The notes: a model not told the origin generated them from the sequence alone. A stretch of 18,960 nt of DNA from G020354085 sp964482055 (GCA_964482055.1 CAYZVX010000057.1:1-18960); one strand, 5' to 3'. Counted from the stretch's first letter, positions 6,300 to 15,060 are shown. Made by a program: numbers and translations.

Positions 6300-7559
6300 T
6301 CAGCGTTGCCCGGCAGCGCTCGAGGGCAGCGCGGCGCGCGCTGCACCAAGGTCGACCAGGTAGCTGCTCACCCGCCGGCGCTGCCAGTTGCTGGCGAACA
6401 CGATCTTGCTGCCATCGCGGTTGCTCACCGCGTGCTGCTCGGCAAAGTAGCCGCCGTCGTCGCGGCTGCTGTGGTGGTGCGCCACGCGCCGCACCTCGCG
6501 CGAGCCATCGAGCTTCAGCCAGAAGATTTCGAAGTCGTGATTCGGGTATTTCTTGTCCGGACCCTGGGTAGAGATGAGCGCCCAGCCGGGAAGATCGAGA
6601 TTGCGGCACGAAACGTGCGGGGTGGACTCCCAGCCGATGCGCACGCCGATCGTCACGCGCCCGGTGGCAAGGTCGGCGATATTGATGTTGCGGTTGTGGT
6701 CGAGCTGGTGGTCGGCCCCGTCGTAGACCAGCACGTCGCGCCCGTCCTCGGTCAGGCACAGGTCGCCGTGACCGAACGACCCCTCCGGCAGCTCGCGCAG
6801 GGGATTCATCTCGATGTCATAGATACGCGAGCGGTCCTTGCCCATCATCACGACGTAGCGCCCGGAGGGGCTCACGCTGATCCAGTCGGTAACCATGCGC
6901 CGCGCCACCGGCACCCGCCGGCTCACCTTGTCGTTGATGACGTCGTACACGAACGCGGCGACCGGTTCCTTGTTGCGCCGGCCGACCAGCGCATAGTAGC
7001 GCCCGGCCTTGTCCATGTTGCCCTCGTTCTGCCCGCTCGCCACATCGTACTCGTCGAAATCGCGCAGCAAGGCGCGCGCATCGCTGTTGATGTCGTAACG
7101 GTACATGGCGCGCACGTCGCGCGAGCTTCCGGCCAGCCCCATGAAGTAGAACTGGTTGGGATCGGTCGGGTGCCACTGAATCTCCGGGTCCGAGGTTCCG
7201 ACGCGCAACTGCTTGATCGGTTTCCAGCTGCGCGCGTCGTACAGCCAGGTGCTGCCGTTGCTGCCAAACATGATGGCGCGCGTGCCGTCGGCATTGAACG
7301 GGTCGGACTTGGAGTAATAGTGGCGAATGCGGCTCAAACCCGGAAGCTGCACGGGGTCGGTAATGCGCGTGATGAACGTGCCAAACACCGGATCCTTGAT
7401 GGTCTGATGCAGCGCCGGTGCCGGAATGTCGGGCGCCGGACGCACCGCGTGGTCGGCCAGCAACCCGGCAAACGGGGGGCTAGCGGCCCACGCCGCGCCC
7501 GCGAGGACCGCTGCCGACAGCAATGCCAAACCGCCCAACCTTGCTCGCGCCTGCGTCAT
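6300..7559 (-). CDS. Exported beta-propeller protein (TolB/PL22-like repeats), function unknown
   Basis: A 419-residue protein with a clear signal peptide: basic start, hydrophobic core at 9-22 and A-W-A at 23-25 before the likely cleavage. The mature part shows repeated beta-propeller blade motifs of the DG-T / S-DG type: FNADGTRAIMFGSNGSTWLY (88-107), SVSPSGRYVVMMG (228-240), LTEDGRDVLVYDG (269-281) and SNRDGSKIVFASNW (379-392). This arrangement is seen in TolB-like propellers and in oligogalacturonate-lyase-like (PL22) proteins. The histidines at 360-363 and 376 could form a metal site like that of PL22 lyases, but I cannot align this. The ATG at 7559 is preferred over one 13 codons upstream because GGGGAG lies 9 nt before it and the longer form would run into the preceding gene. 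It may bind or cleave the exported polysaccharide (inference). Confidence 0.75.
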   Translation of the reverse strand: MTQARARLGGLALLSAAVLAGAAWAASPPFAGLLADHAVRPAPDIPAPALHQTIKDPVFGTFITRITDPVQLPGLSRIRHYYSKSDPFNADGTRAIMFGSNGSTWLYDARSWKPIKQLRVGTSDPEIQWHPTDPNQFYFMGLAGSSRDVRAMYRYDINSDARALLRDFDEYDVASGQNEGNMDKAGRYYALVGRRNKEPVAAFVYDVINDKVSRRVPVARRMVTDWISVSPSGRYVVMMGKDRSRIYDIEMNPLRELPEGSFGHGDLCLTEDGRDVLVYDGADHQLDHNRNINIADLATGRVTIGVRIGWESTPHVSCRNLDLPGWALISTQGPDKKYPNHDFEIFWLKLDGSREVRRVAHHHSSRDDGGYFAEQHAVSNRDGSKIVFASNWQRRRVSSYLVDLGAARAALPSSAAGQR

Positions 7560-7579
7560 AACCGCCTTCTCCCCGTGTG

Positions 7580-8713
7580 TTATCCACCATTCTGCCATTG
7601 CAGGTAAATCTGCTCGTCACCCGTCACCCAGGCGCGCCGCGAGAACAGTCGTTCCACGCGTTCGCGCGCCGCAAGCCCAAGCGACCGGAACCGGCCGTCG
7701 CGCACGATCTCGCGCATGCATCCCGCAAGCTGCTCGACGTTGCGCGCCTCGAACAGATAGCCGGTCACCCCCTCGTCGACGACCTCCGGACAGCCGCCGA
7801 TTCGCGGCGCGATCACCGGCTTGCCGGCCGCCATCGCCTCGCGCGCGGCGAGCGGAAACGACTCGCGCGTCGAGGACAGCACGAAGGCATCGAGCAGCGC
7901 CAGGTGACCGGGGATGTTGCGCTGCATGCCGGTAAACACGACCGCCTCGGCGATGCCGAGGTCGCGCACCTGCTGCTGGACCGCGCCCAACAGCGGACCA
8001 TCGCCGATGATGAGCAGCCGCGCATCCGGGTCTTCGCGATGCACGCGCGCGAAAGCCTCAATCAAGTAGACGTGCCCCTTCTCTTCCGAGAGGCGTGCAA
8101 CGATGCCGAAGACCCGGTGGCGCGACGGATCGAGGCCGTAGCGTGCCAGCAGCGCCGGGTCACGCGGGCGGATGACGAACCGGTCGGTATCGATGCCGCT
8201 GTGAATCACGACCGACTTGGCTTCGCTCAGTCCGCTGGCGAGCAGGCGGTTGCGCTCGTAGTGCGACTCGAAAATGACAAAGTCCGCGCAGCGTTGCAGG
8301 ATGCGGCCTGCATAGCGGAAGTGCGCTGGGTTGTGGATGTTGTGGATCGTCGTGACCACTGGGACGCGCCGGCCATGGGCGGGTACGCGATAGCGGAACG
8401 GCAAAACGCGCAGAGCGAGGTAGGTCGCAATGGTGGAGCGCACCGACTGCGGCGCGACCAGCTCGATCGCCTGCTCGCGCACGGCACGCCGCAGCGCCCG
8501 CACGGCGCGCAGAAACCCGCCCGGTCCGCGGTAATGAAAGTCGATCGGCACGTGGCGCGCACCCTTGCCCTTGAGCTCCTCGAGCAACACACCCGGCATG
8601 GTAGCCACGTACACCTCGTGCCCGCGCGCGGTCAGGTCCTCCGAGAGCGTCAGGATATCAGACTGTACGCCACCGATCCCGAATGGTTCGGTCATCAGGT
8701 AGAGGATCCTCAC
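7580..8713 (-). CDS. GT4-family glycosyltransferase (GT-B fold)
   Basis: A 377-residue GT-B retaining glycosyltransferase. The N-terminal acceptor domain begins with MRILYLMTEPFGIGGVQSD, whose glycine-rich loop is typical of the family. The C-terminal donor domain carries ARLSEEKGH (206-214), IIGDGP (235-240) and the EX7E pair E284/E292 in RESFPLAAREAMA, followed by GGCPEVVDEGVTGYLF (306-321), which holds the nucleotide. It transfers a sugar from an NDP- or GDP-sugar onto a lipid-linked intermediate at the inner membrane face; the donor cannot be read from the sequence. It starts with GTG, supported by GAGGGG 7-9 nt upstream, just after the stop of the deacetylase gene. The next gene begins 20 nt after its stop. 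Confidence 0.93.
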   Translation of the reverse strand: MRILYLMTEPFGIGGVQSDILTLSEDLTARGHEVYVATMPGVLLEELKGKGARHVPIDFHYRGPGGFLRAVRALRRAVREQAIELVAPQSVRSTIATYLALRVLPFRYRVPAHGRRVPVVTTIHNIHNPAHFRYAGRILQRCADFVIFESHYERNRLLASGLSEAKSVVIHSGIDTDRFVIRPRDPALLARYGLDPSRHRVFGIVARLSEEKGHVYLIEAFARVHREDPDARLLIIGDGPLLGAVQQQVRDLGIAEAVVFTGMQRNIPGHLALLDAFVLSSTRESFPLAAREAMAAGKPVIAPRIGGCPEVVDEGVTGYLFEARNVEQLAGCMREIVRDGRFRSLGLAARERVERLFSRRAWVTGDEQIYLQWQNGG

Positions 8714-8720
8714 GGCAGGG

Positions 8721-8728
8721 CACCCCTC
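8721..8728 (-). promoter_or_regulatory. Ribosome-binding site for the GTG-start GT4 gene
   Basis: On the minus strand GAGGGGTG lies 7 nt before the GTG at 8713. It overlaps the TGA stop of the preceding deacetylase gene, so translation is probably coupled. Confidence 0.65.
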
Positions 8729-9575
8729 ACGCCGTCACCGTCGGCAGTCGCGCACGGGCCTGCGCGAAGCGGCGCTCGCGGCGGCGGTGCAGCAGCCAGT
8801 GGATCGGATCGTAGGCTCCAGCGAGCTTGAGCGCCAGCTCGCGCACGCCGTCGTGGTCGGTGACCTCGGTGCGCCGCAGCGCGTAGAGCGCCGTCCCCGC
8901 ACGGTTTGCGCCCGGCGCCACACCCACCGCGGCACGGTAGCCGGCCGCCGCCACGAGCGCCATCTCGCGTTGCGTCACATCGCCCGACGGATAACAGAAA
9001 AAATCCACCGGCACGCCCAGCTCGCGCGCGATAGTGGCACGGCTGGCGGCGATCTCAGCCATCGCCGCCGCGCGCTCGAGACGCGACAGATAGGGATGGG
9101 TGACGGTGTGCGAACCAATCGCGATGCCCGGCTCGCGTGCGAGCGCGCGCAGCTCTTCCCAACTCAAGTGCAAACCGGCCACGTTCGTCCCGTAGCGCGG
9201 ATGTGACAGCTCCTGATCGCAGAAACGCGTGGTGACGAAGATTGTTGCCGGCAGGCCATAGCGGCGCAGCACCGGCAGCGCGTGCAGCAGGTTGTCCCGA
9301 TAGCCGTCGTCAAACGTCAGCACCACGCCCGGCCGGGTGACGGGACCGGCGGCGAGCTCGCGCACCGCCTCGGCCAGGCTGATGACGCGGCAGTGCTGCG
9401 CGACATACGCCATCTGCTCCTCGAACCGCTCGGGCCTCACCGTGAGCTGGTCGTAGGCGGCAAGCCGGTCGATGCGGTGGTACATCAGTATGCGCAGGCC
9501 CGGACGCAGCCGCTGATAAGGCCAGGCGCCGAGCGCGAGCCCGCAGGACACGGCGGTGCGCAACAGCCGCTTCAC
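8727..9575 (-). CDS. Polysaccharide deacetylase (NodB domain, CE4 family)
   Basis: A 282-residue protein with the full set of NodB/CE4 motifs: motif 1 TFDDGYRD (87-94) supplies the catalytic base and a metal-binding aspartate, motif 2 SHTVTHP (155-161) the two metal-binding histidines, and FFCYPSG (192-198) the substrate-groove motif. LMYHRID (30-36) is the usual N-terminal element of the subfamily. CE4 enzymes remove N-acetyl groups from hexosamines, or sometimes O-acetyl groups. A hydrophobic stretch at 8-20 may be a signal anchor, so cytosolic or periplasmic action is open. The start is GTG, overlapping the preceding GT4 stop as GTGA (9572-9575), with GAGG about 8 nt upstream. Zinc-binding and catalytic residues look intact. 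Confidence 0.92.
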   Translation of the reverse strand: MKRLLRTAVSCGLALGAWPYQRLRPGLRILMYHRIDRLAAYDQLTVRPERFEEQMAYVAQHCRVISLAEAVRELAAGPVTRPGVVLTFDDGYRDNLLHALPVLRRYGLPATIFVTTRFCDQELSHPRYGTNVAGLHLSWEELRALAREPGIAIGSHTVTHPYLSRLERAAAMAEIAASRATIARELGVPVDFFCYPSGDVTQREMALVAAAGYRAAVGVAPGANRAGTALYALRRTEVTDHDGVRELALKLAGAYDPIHWLLHRRRERRFAQARARLPTVTA

Positions 9576-10720
9576 TTGGCCGTCCTCTCGATGAGTGAAC
9601 AGCCGCCCGCCGGCAAGCCAAGACGCGCCGCGTAGAGCGACTCGTAGGCCTGGGCCGTGCGCGCCACGTCGTAGCGCGCGAGCACGGCCTCGCGCGCGCG
9701 CTCGCCAAGCGCACGGCGCAGCGCCGCATCCTGGATGAGCCGCTCGAGCGCGGCGGCCAGCGCCGCGGCATCAGCGGCCGGCACCAGCAGGCCTTCGCGC
9801 TCGTCGGTGATGACATTCGGGATTCCGCCAACGCGCGTGGCCACGATGGCCTTGCCCATCGCCATGGCCTCAAGCAGCGTCATGGGCAGCCCCTCCCAGC
9901 GCGACGGCATGACGAGCACATCGAGCGCCGCAAGCAGGCGCGGAATGTCGGCGCGCTGCCCCGCGAGCGTCACGCGACCTGTGAGCCCGCGCGTCAGCAC
10001 CTCGGCCAGGATCGTGTCGCGCAACGGCCCGGAGCCGATCAGCAGGCAATGCGCCGAGACGCCTTGCGCCTGCAACTGCGCGAGGGCTGCGATCAGGTCG
10101 GTGTGGCCCTTGGCCGGGTGCAGGCGGCCAATCAGACCGAGCAGCGGCACCTGTGGGGCGACTCCAAACTCCGCGCGCACGCCCTCCCCGCTTGCGCCCG
10201 CAAGGCGCTTCAGATCGATGCCGTTTTCCACCAGCGCGATCCGCGACTGTGGTATCCAGCCGCGCTCGCGCAACACCTGCGCCACCTCCGCGCTCACGGC
10301 AATGACCTTGGTGGAAAACCAGGCGAGCAGCCAGTCGATGCACCGGTGCAGCACGCCCTTCCAGACGTTGGTCGAGTGCACCGTTGAGTACACCGCCGGC
10401 ACTCTGGCCAAGAGGGCCGCCACCCGCCCGTAGGCATCGGCCGTGAACAGGTGGGTGTGCACTACGTCCGCGCGCATGCGCCGCAACCAGCGGGTGAGGC
10501 GCCACAGCAGCGCGGGCGAATAGGTGTGGCGCCGTCCGAGCACCGTAACCGGCACGCCCATGGCCTCGATCTCGCGCACGAGCTCGCCGCCGCGCACCAG
10601 GCACACGACGCTGAATCGATAGGCGCCCGAGCGATGGCGCAGGACATCGGCGAGCAGCCGCTCGGCACCGTCCGGCGGCAGCTCGTCGATGACGTGCACG
10701 ACATGCGGCAGCGCTTTCAT
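9572..10720 (-). CDS. GT4-family glycosyltransferase (GT-B fold)
   Basis: A 382-residue GT-B retaining glycosyltransferase. It opens with HVVHVIDELPPDGAERLL (6-23), the glycine/acid-rich acceptor loop, then VVHTHLFTADAYGR (86-99). The donor domain has GRLHPAKGHTDLI (198-210), LLIGSGPL (226-233), the EX7E pair E276/E284 in RWEGLPMTLLEAMAMGK, and GGIPNVITDEREGLLVP (298-314). It overlaps the upstream Wzy-like gene by 4 bp (ATGA at 10717-10720), and GAGGAGG lies just before its ATG, so it should be efficiently translated. It resembles GT4 enzymes of EPS and exosortase-linked loci. The sugar and the position in the repeat unit are unknown. Confidence 0.94.
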   Translation of the reverse strand: MKALPHVVHVIDELPPDGAERLLADVLRHRSGAYRFSVVCLVRGGELVREIEAMGVPVTVLGRRHTYSPALLWRLTRWLRRMRADVVHTHLFTADAYGRVAALLARVPAVYSTVHSTNVWKGVLHRCIDWLLAWFSTKVIAVSAEVAQVLRERGWIPQSRIALVENGIDLKRLAGASGEGVRAEFGVAPQVPLLGLIGRLHPAKGHTDLIAALAQLQAQGVSAHCLLIGSGPLRDTILAEVLTRGLTGRVTLAGQRADIPRLLAALDVLVMPSRWEGLPMTLLEAMAMGKAIVATRVGGIPNVITDEREGLLVPAADAAALAAALERLIQDAALRRALGERAREAVLARYDVARTAQAYESLYAARLGLPAGGCSLIERTAK

Positions 10721-12189
10721 GCGCCCTCCTCAGGCACTGGCGCTGATTCTTCCAGCTCGAGCGCCATGCGCGACAGCACCGCGAGGTAGATCCAGAAGTA
10801 GGCCGTCACCGCGATGTCCACCATGCGCGAGCCGAACATGTTCACCGCGGCGACCGCGGCGACCATCGCCACAGCCCCCAGCCCGATGCCTCGCGCGAAG
10901 GGTTCGGTGCTGCGCCCGTATAACTCTGCCCCGAGGCGATACATGCGGTAGAACAGCCACAGCAGCACCAGCAGCGCGGGCAGACCCATCTGCGAGCTCA
11001 GGTACAAATACATGTTGTGGTTGTCGGACTCGGCGACCTCGTACTCTGTGTACTGGCCCTTCAGAAGCGGGAACGTCTTGAAACCTTTGCCGAACACCGG
11101 GCTTTCCAGCGTCATGTCGATCGCCGCGTTCCAAAGGATGAGACGCGTCTGCGAGCTCGCGTCGAGCTCCTCCTTTTGCCCGGTGTCGACGGTCAGGGAC
11201 TCAATGCGCGCCGATAGCGACTCCGGCATCAGCTCCGGCATCGCGACCAGCATCGCCAACGCGAATGTTCCCATGAACAGCAGGAACAGCCGGCCGCGCA
11301 CGTAGGCCGCCGCCACGCCCGCCAGCGCAAGCCCGATGTAGGCGCCGCGCGAGAACGTGGCCAGCACCATCTTGGCGAGTGTCAGGAAATAGGGCATCAG
11401 GGCCCAGGCACGAACGTTGCCCAGGTGCGCGAGGAATACACCAATGAAAGGGCTCGCTGACATCACCAGGAACGCGCCGAAGTCATTGGGCTGGTTCTGC
11501 GGACCGAGCAGGCGCGCCTTCTCGATGCTGTCGAGCCAGCGCTTGTCGAGCCATTCGAGCACCCCGAGCCCCAGCACCAGGAGGGACCCGAGCATCAGGT
11601 AGACCACGATGCGGCGCGCCATGGCGCCATCGCGGATGAGGTTGAGAAAGGCGAAGAACACGATGAAATGGTCGAGCCAGTGCTTGATGTCACCCGAGAA
11701 CGTGCTCCATACGAAGCCGAAGCCGAGCCGGATGCTGGCGGTGACGATGGACACCAGAACGAGGATACCGAGCAGGGCGACCGGCCGTGCAACGGGGAAC
11801 AGGCCCGGCTGCCTCTCCTCCTCCCGGCTGGCCTGTACCGCCCAGGCGAGCACCAGCAATGCCAGCAGCGCGTTCGTGCCGTTGATTCCCGGGGCGATCG
11901 GCACGACGTAGAGCTTGTTGAGCGGGATATAGAAAACGAACGCGGCCAGCAGCCACTCCGGGTCGTGCAGCGTGCGCGCCAGCAGCGCCAGGCCGAAGGC
12001 CAGGGCAAACGCGTAAAGCGCCCAGGACGGCAAGCGCAGATCAAAGGCCAGGATCGCCGCCGCCAGCATCGCCGGCGCGGCCAGGAATCCGAGCGTTGCG
12101 CGTAACGGTGCGCCGGCCCAGACGCGCGCCGCGCCCGGTTCATCGCCCGCTTCGGCCGTGTCAGTCAGATCAGCTTGAGAGCCGTTCAT
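10717..12189 (-). CDS. O-antigen ligase / Wzy-like polymerase membrane protein (Wzy_C domain)
   Basis: A 490-residue polytopic inner-membrane protein with roughly ten or more hydrophobic segments. The features that place it in the Wzy/WaaL/O-antigen-ligase superfamily are QPNDFGAFLVM (233-243), TFSRGAYIGLALAG (278-291), the large periplasmic loop at about 318-395 ending in SDNHNMYLYLSSQMGLPALL (388-407), and the following C-terminal helices. H391 matches the loop histidine important in WaaL-type ligases. Polymerase (Wzy) and ligase cannot be told apart by sequence. Beside a Wzx-like flippase, polymerisation of the repeat unit is the likelier role. The ATG at 12189 overlaps the upstream deacetylase by 20 bp and has no clear SD, so translation may be coupled. 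An upstream extension of 45 codons is possible but would be antisense-like and is not favoured. Confidence 0.85.
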   Translation of the reverse strand: MNGSQADLTDTAEAGDEPGAARVWAGAPLRATLGFLAAPAMLAAAILAFDLRLPSWALYAFALAFGLALLARTLHDPEWLLAAFVFYIPLNKLYVVPIAPGINGTNALLALLVLAWAVQASREEERQPGLFPVARPVALLGILVLVSIVTASIRLGFGFVWSTFSGDIKHWLDHFIVFFAFLNLIRDGAMARRIVVYLMLGSLLVLGLGVLEWLDKRWLDSIEKARLLGPQNQPNDFGAFLVMSASPFIGVFLAHLGNVRAWALMPYFLTLAKMVLATFSRGAYIGLALAGVAAAYVRGRLFLLFMGTFALAMLVAMPELMPESLSARIESLTVDTGQKEELDASSQTRLILWNAAIDMTLESPVFGKGFKTFPLLKGQYTEYEVAESDNHNMYLYLSSQMGLPALLVLLWLFYRMYRLGAELYGRSTEPFARGIGLGAVAMVAAVAAVNMFGSRMVDIAVTAYFWIYLAVLSRMALELEESAPVPEEGA

Positions 12190-12961
12190 ACATGGCGTGG
12201 TAAAGCCGGTTGCCGGCAAGCCGGCGGATAAGCCCCTTGGCGCCGGCGAGGGCCCGCGCGCGCCGCAGCCAGCGCGGGTCACCGCGGGCGATCGCAGCAA
12301 ACTGCTCGAGCGAGGTGCCGTCACGGATCGCTACGCGGCTGACGATGCCGCCGGCGGTAAACGCCGTGCCTGAGTTCACTCCCACCCGCGAGGAGAAAAG
12401 GAGCCGGTAACCGGCCGCCAGCGCCGCACCGATGTGGGAGCGCCGGAAGCGCCCACCCGGGAACGACAGCAGCGTCACCGGCCGGCCAGTGTGCGTCTCA
12501 ATTGCCGCGCGCGACTGCCATAACTCCGCCGCAACCTCCTGCGGCGCAAGGTCGTCCAAGAAACGGTGTGTCTTTCCGTGCGATCCGATGCACATGCCGG
12601 CTTCGGCCATCGCGCGCAGCTCGCTGGCTGAGCAGAAATCTGGCCGGCGGCCGATGAAATCGGAGGTGACGAAGAATATCGCCCCGATACCGCGCGCCCG
12701 CAGCACCGGGAAGGCATGGCGATAATTGCTGCCGTGCCCATCGTCGAAGGTGAGCAGCACGCCCCCGCCCGCCGGTATGGCGGCGCCCGTCGCCACGGCG
12801 TGCGGTGCAATCGCCGGGATGCCGAGCTCTTCGAGCCTGTCGAGCTGGCGCAGGAAGGCATCGACCGCGACGGCGTAGGGTCGGTCCGCCGGGTCAATCG
12901 TCTCGCGCTCGGCCGCATTCGCGTAGAGCGCGTGATACATCAGCACCACGACCGGATTCAC
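12170..12961 (-). CDS. Polysaccharide deacetylase (NodB domain), compact form
   Basis: A 263-residue protein with VVVLMYHALY (4-13), motif 1 TFDDGHGSNY (71-80), motif 2 SHGKTH (127-132) with the HxxxH pair H128/H132, and SFPGGRF (166-172). These are the CE4 metal and active-site motifs. The middle GHGSN differs from the GYRD of its two sister proteins, so its substrate may differ. No signal peptide is seen. The start is GTG at 12961, overlapping the GT2 stop as GTGA with GGGAG 5 nt upstream; the frame stays open further upstream but only antisense to nothing recognisable and inside the GT2 gene. It probably deacetylates an aminosugar of the repeat unit (inference). Confidence 0.9.
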   Translation of the reverse strand: MNPVVVLMYHALYANAAERETIDPADRPYAVAVDAFLRQLDRLEELGIPAIAPHAVATGAAIPAGGGVLLTFDDGHGSNYRHAFPVLRARGIGAIFFVTSDFIGRRPDFCSASELRAMAEAGMCIGSHGKTHRFLDDLAPQEVAAELWQSRAAIETHTGRPVTLLSFPGGRFRRSHIGAALAAGYRLLFSSRVGVNSGTAFTAGGIVSRVAIRDGTSLEQFAAIARGDPRWLRRARALAGAKGLIRRLAGNRLYHAMYERLSS

Positions 12962-14091
12962 GTCTTCTCCCAGCGCGCATCGATGCGGCCCGCCAGCACA
13001 TTGCGCATGGCGAGCACCGCCGCCCAGTTGAGCTCGAAAAATACCACGGCGAAGCTGATCAGCCGATTGCGCCGCCAGCGCGCAAACGCCAGCCCGGCCA
13101 GCGAGGCCGCGTAGAACAGCAGCTGCGCGGCGGCCGCGAGCGCATAGCCGGTCCCGGTGGCGAGCAGCGAAGCGCCGAGCAGTATTACCAGCGCGTAAGG
13201 CACGAACAGCCGGAACACCTTGTGCGACAGGAACTGCACCCATACCGGGTTGTGCCAGGGCGAAAACAACCACGGGTGGCGGGCGAAGGCCTGAAAGTTG
13301 CCGGTGAGGGTGCGAATCTTGCGCTTACGCTCACCGACCGTGTCTGGCTGCAGCTCGTCGTAGATCAGCGCACCGTTCTCGAACACGACCCGATGGCCGC
13401 GGCGCACGATCTGCATCGGGATCTCGAAGTCATCGAGCAGCGCATCCTCGCTGAGCGGCACATAGTCCGCGCGGCGAATGGCGTACAGCGCCCCGGTCAC
13501 GCCGACGGTCGAGGCGAAGCGACTCTCGGCCTTGCGTATCCACTTCTCGTAGCGCCAGTACAACCCGATGTGCGCGGCGGCGTGCGTCACCGGATCGCGG
13601 TGCACGAGCTCGCCGCTCACCGCACCGATCTGCGGCGCCTGCAGGCGCGCCACCAGGAATCGCACGGCCTGCGGGTCAAGCATTTGCCGCACGTCGGTAA
13701 ACACCACGATCTCGGAGCTGACCTGCCCCAGCGCGCGGTTGAGCGCGTGCGGTTTGCCGCGCCGCTCGAGATAGGCGAGCAGCTCCACACCCGGTTGCGT
13801 CGCGATGCGCGCGTTGGTCGCATCGGTTGAACCGTCCGACACGAACAGGATGCGTAGCTGCTCGCTCGGATAGTCGAGGGCACGCAAATTTTCGATCTTG
13901 GCGCGCACCCGCTCCTGCTCGTTGTACACCGCCACCACTACCGTGACGCTCGGCCAGACGCGCACGCGCTGCGGATCGGCCGCCTCCTCGGCGCGCAAAC
14001 GCGAAAGCAACCAGATGCCGAGCGGATAGAGCGCGTAGGTGTACGCGATGAATGCGAACGCAAGCCAGAAGACAACTCCTGCACTCTGCAT
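12958..14091 (-). CDS. Membrane-associated GT2-family glycosyltransferase
   Basis: A 377-residue GT-A glycosyltransferase. One N-terminal hydrophobic helix (5-30) is followed by the GT2 core: VTVVVAVYNEQE (49-60), VSDGSTDAT (84-92), FTDVRQ (131-136, in the place of the DxD metal motif), and the catalytic-base segment EDALLDDFEIP (215-225). ERKRKIRTLTGNFQAF (254-269) corresponds to the region of the QxxRW-type motif. Two or more hydrophobic segments near 290-365 anchor the C-terminus. This resembles processive-like, membrane-bound GT2 enzymes of EPS loci such as HfsG-like or IcaA-like proteins, but the clear QxxRW of full synthases is not present. It starts 3 nt after the upstream deacetylase stop and overlaps the next gene by 4 bp. 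Confidence 0.92.
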   Translation of the reverse strand: MQSAGVVFWLAFAFIAYTYALYPLGIWLLSRLRAEEAADPQRVRVWPSVTVVVAVYNEQERVRAKIENLRALDYPSEQLRILFVSDGSTDATNARIATQPGVELLAYLERRGKPHALNRALGQVSSEIVVFTDVRQMLDPQAVRFLVARLQAPQIGAVSGELVHRDPVTHAAAHIGLYWRYEKWIRKAESRFASTVGVTGALYAIRRADYVPLSEDALLDDFEIPMQIVRRGHRVVFENGALIYDELQPDTVGERKRKIRTLTGNFQAFARHPWLFSPWHNPVWVQFLSHKVFRLFVPYALVILLGASLLATGTGYALAAAAQLLFYAASLAGLAFARWRRNRLISFAVVFFELNWAAVLAMRNVLAGRIDARWEKT

Positions 14092-14094
14092 GGC

Positions 14095-15060
14095 TCAGTG
14101 TCCTGCCACCAGCCAAGCGAAGTCCCCGAGCGTGCGTCCGCCGGTCGGCTGGCGGCGGATCGCATAGGGATCCATCCCGGGGCGGTGGATGCCCTCGATG
14201 GTCGAGAACGCGAGCTCGAATCCGTAACGCTGCAGGATCGCCTTCGTGTCTTCGGAAAAATCCTGCGCCCGCCCGTTGGGATAGGCGAAGTAACGCGGCG
14301 CCTGCCCGGTCTCGTCGCGGATCCGGTCGCGGCACAGGCGGATCTCCTGCTCCGCTTCGCGCGCGTCCACCCGTGCGAGGATCGGGTGGGTGTGGGTATG
14401 GCCGCCATAGCGGGCGTGCTCCCGTGTCGCGCGGACCTCGTCCCAGTTGAGCATCTGGCGGCCGGCCGATCCGTCCTGTGGGTCGACGTCGAGCGCCGTG
14501 AACAACTCCGCGAGCCAGCGGGTGCGTTGCGCATCGGGAACACCCTTGAGGAACGCCGTGCAGGCGCGCGCGCAGGCCTCGCGCTCGGGCGCCGACGCCA
14601 GCGCCTGGCTGTGGCCGCTCCAGGGCAGCCGAACGATCGGGCGACGGCTGCGGTGTACCGCCCAGGTCACCGCGTCGGTCCAGATCAGGCCCCCGCGGTC
14701 GATGAACGCAGTGGCAAGGAATACCACGCACGGGATGCGCAGCTCCTGCAGCACCGGGTAGGCGTAGTCATGAAAGTCCCGGTAGCCGTCATCAAACGTC
14801 ACCAGGACCGCCGGCCGCGGCGTGCGCTGTCGTCCCTCGAGCACTGGCAGGAACTCCTCCGGCGCAATGGGCGTGCAGCGGCGGGCGAGCCAGCGCATCT
14901 GCGCGCGAAAACGCCCGACCCCGGGGCCCGCCAGAGGCCCTCCGCCGTCGTGGATGCGATGGTACATGAGCACCGAGACCCCGTCGGCGCGCGCGACCCG
15001 CGCGGCGACCGGCCAACCGAGCGGCGAGGCCGCAAGCGCTTTTCCGAGGCGACGCACCAT
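14095..15060 (-). CDS. Polysaccharide deacetylase (NodB domain) with an insert
   Basis: A 321-residue CE4-type protein: VSVLMYHRIHD (28-38), motif 1 TFDDGYRDF (88-96), motif 2 GHTHTHP (220-226) with H221/H225, and YFAYPNGR (257-264). Between motifs 1 and 2 it carries an extra 60-70 residues (about 130-205) that its two shorter sisters lack, which may shape a distinct substrate groove. The start ATG is fused to the flippase stop as TGATG (1-bp overlap) with GGGG upstream. No cleavable signal peptide is obvious. The active-site residues look intact. The target is probably an N-acetylated sugar of the polysaccharide, but which step (lipid-linked unit or polymer) is unknown. Confidence 0.92.
   Translation of the reverse strand: MVRRLGKALAASPLGWPVAARVARADGVSVLMYHRIHDGGGPLAGPGVGRFRAQMRWLARRCTPIAPEEFLPVLEGRQRTPRPAVLVTFDDGYRDFHDYAYPVLQELRIPCVVFLATAFIDRGGLIWTDAVTWAVHRSRRPIVRLPWSGHSQALASAPEREACARACTAFLKGVPDAQRTRWLAELFTALDVDPQDGSAGRQMLNWDEVRATREHARYGGHTHTHPILARVDAREAEQEIRLCRDRIRDETGQAPRYFAYPNGRAQDFSEDTKAILQRYGFELAFSTIEGIHRPGMDPYAIRRQPTGGRTLGDFAWLVAGH

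Noticed and set aside
5524..6759. A minus-strand frame of about 400 codons spanning the DUF218 and part of the beta-propeller gene
   Set aside because: It is an out-of-frame shadow: Arg/Gly/Ala-rich with no motif, whereas the two real genes in the other frames have conserved motifs and proper starts.
6306..8830. Long plus-strand open frames (over 400 codons) opposite the beta-propeller and GT4 genes
   Set aside because: They are low-complexity His/Arg/Ala-rich translations with no domain. The minus-strand genes have full family motifs, SDs and operon spacing.
12962..13273. N-terminal extension of the compact NodB deacetylase into the GT2 gene
   Set aside because: The upstream frame overlaps the GT2 coding sequence and is low-complexity. 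GTG at 12961 with GGGAG gives the usual NodB start just before the VVVLMYH motif.
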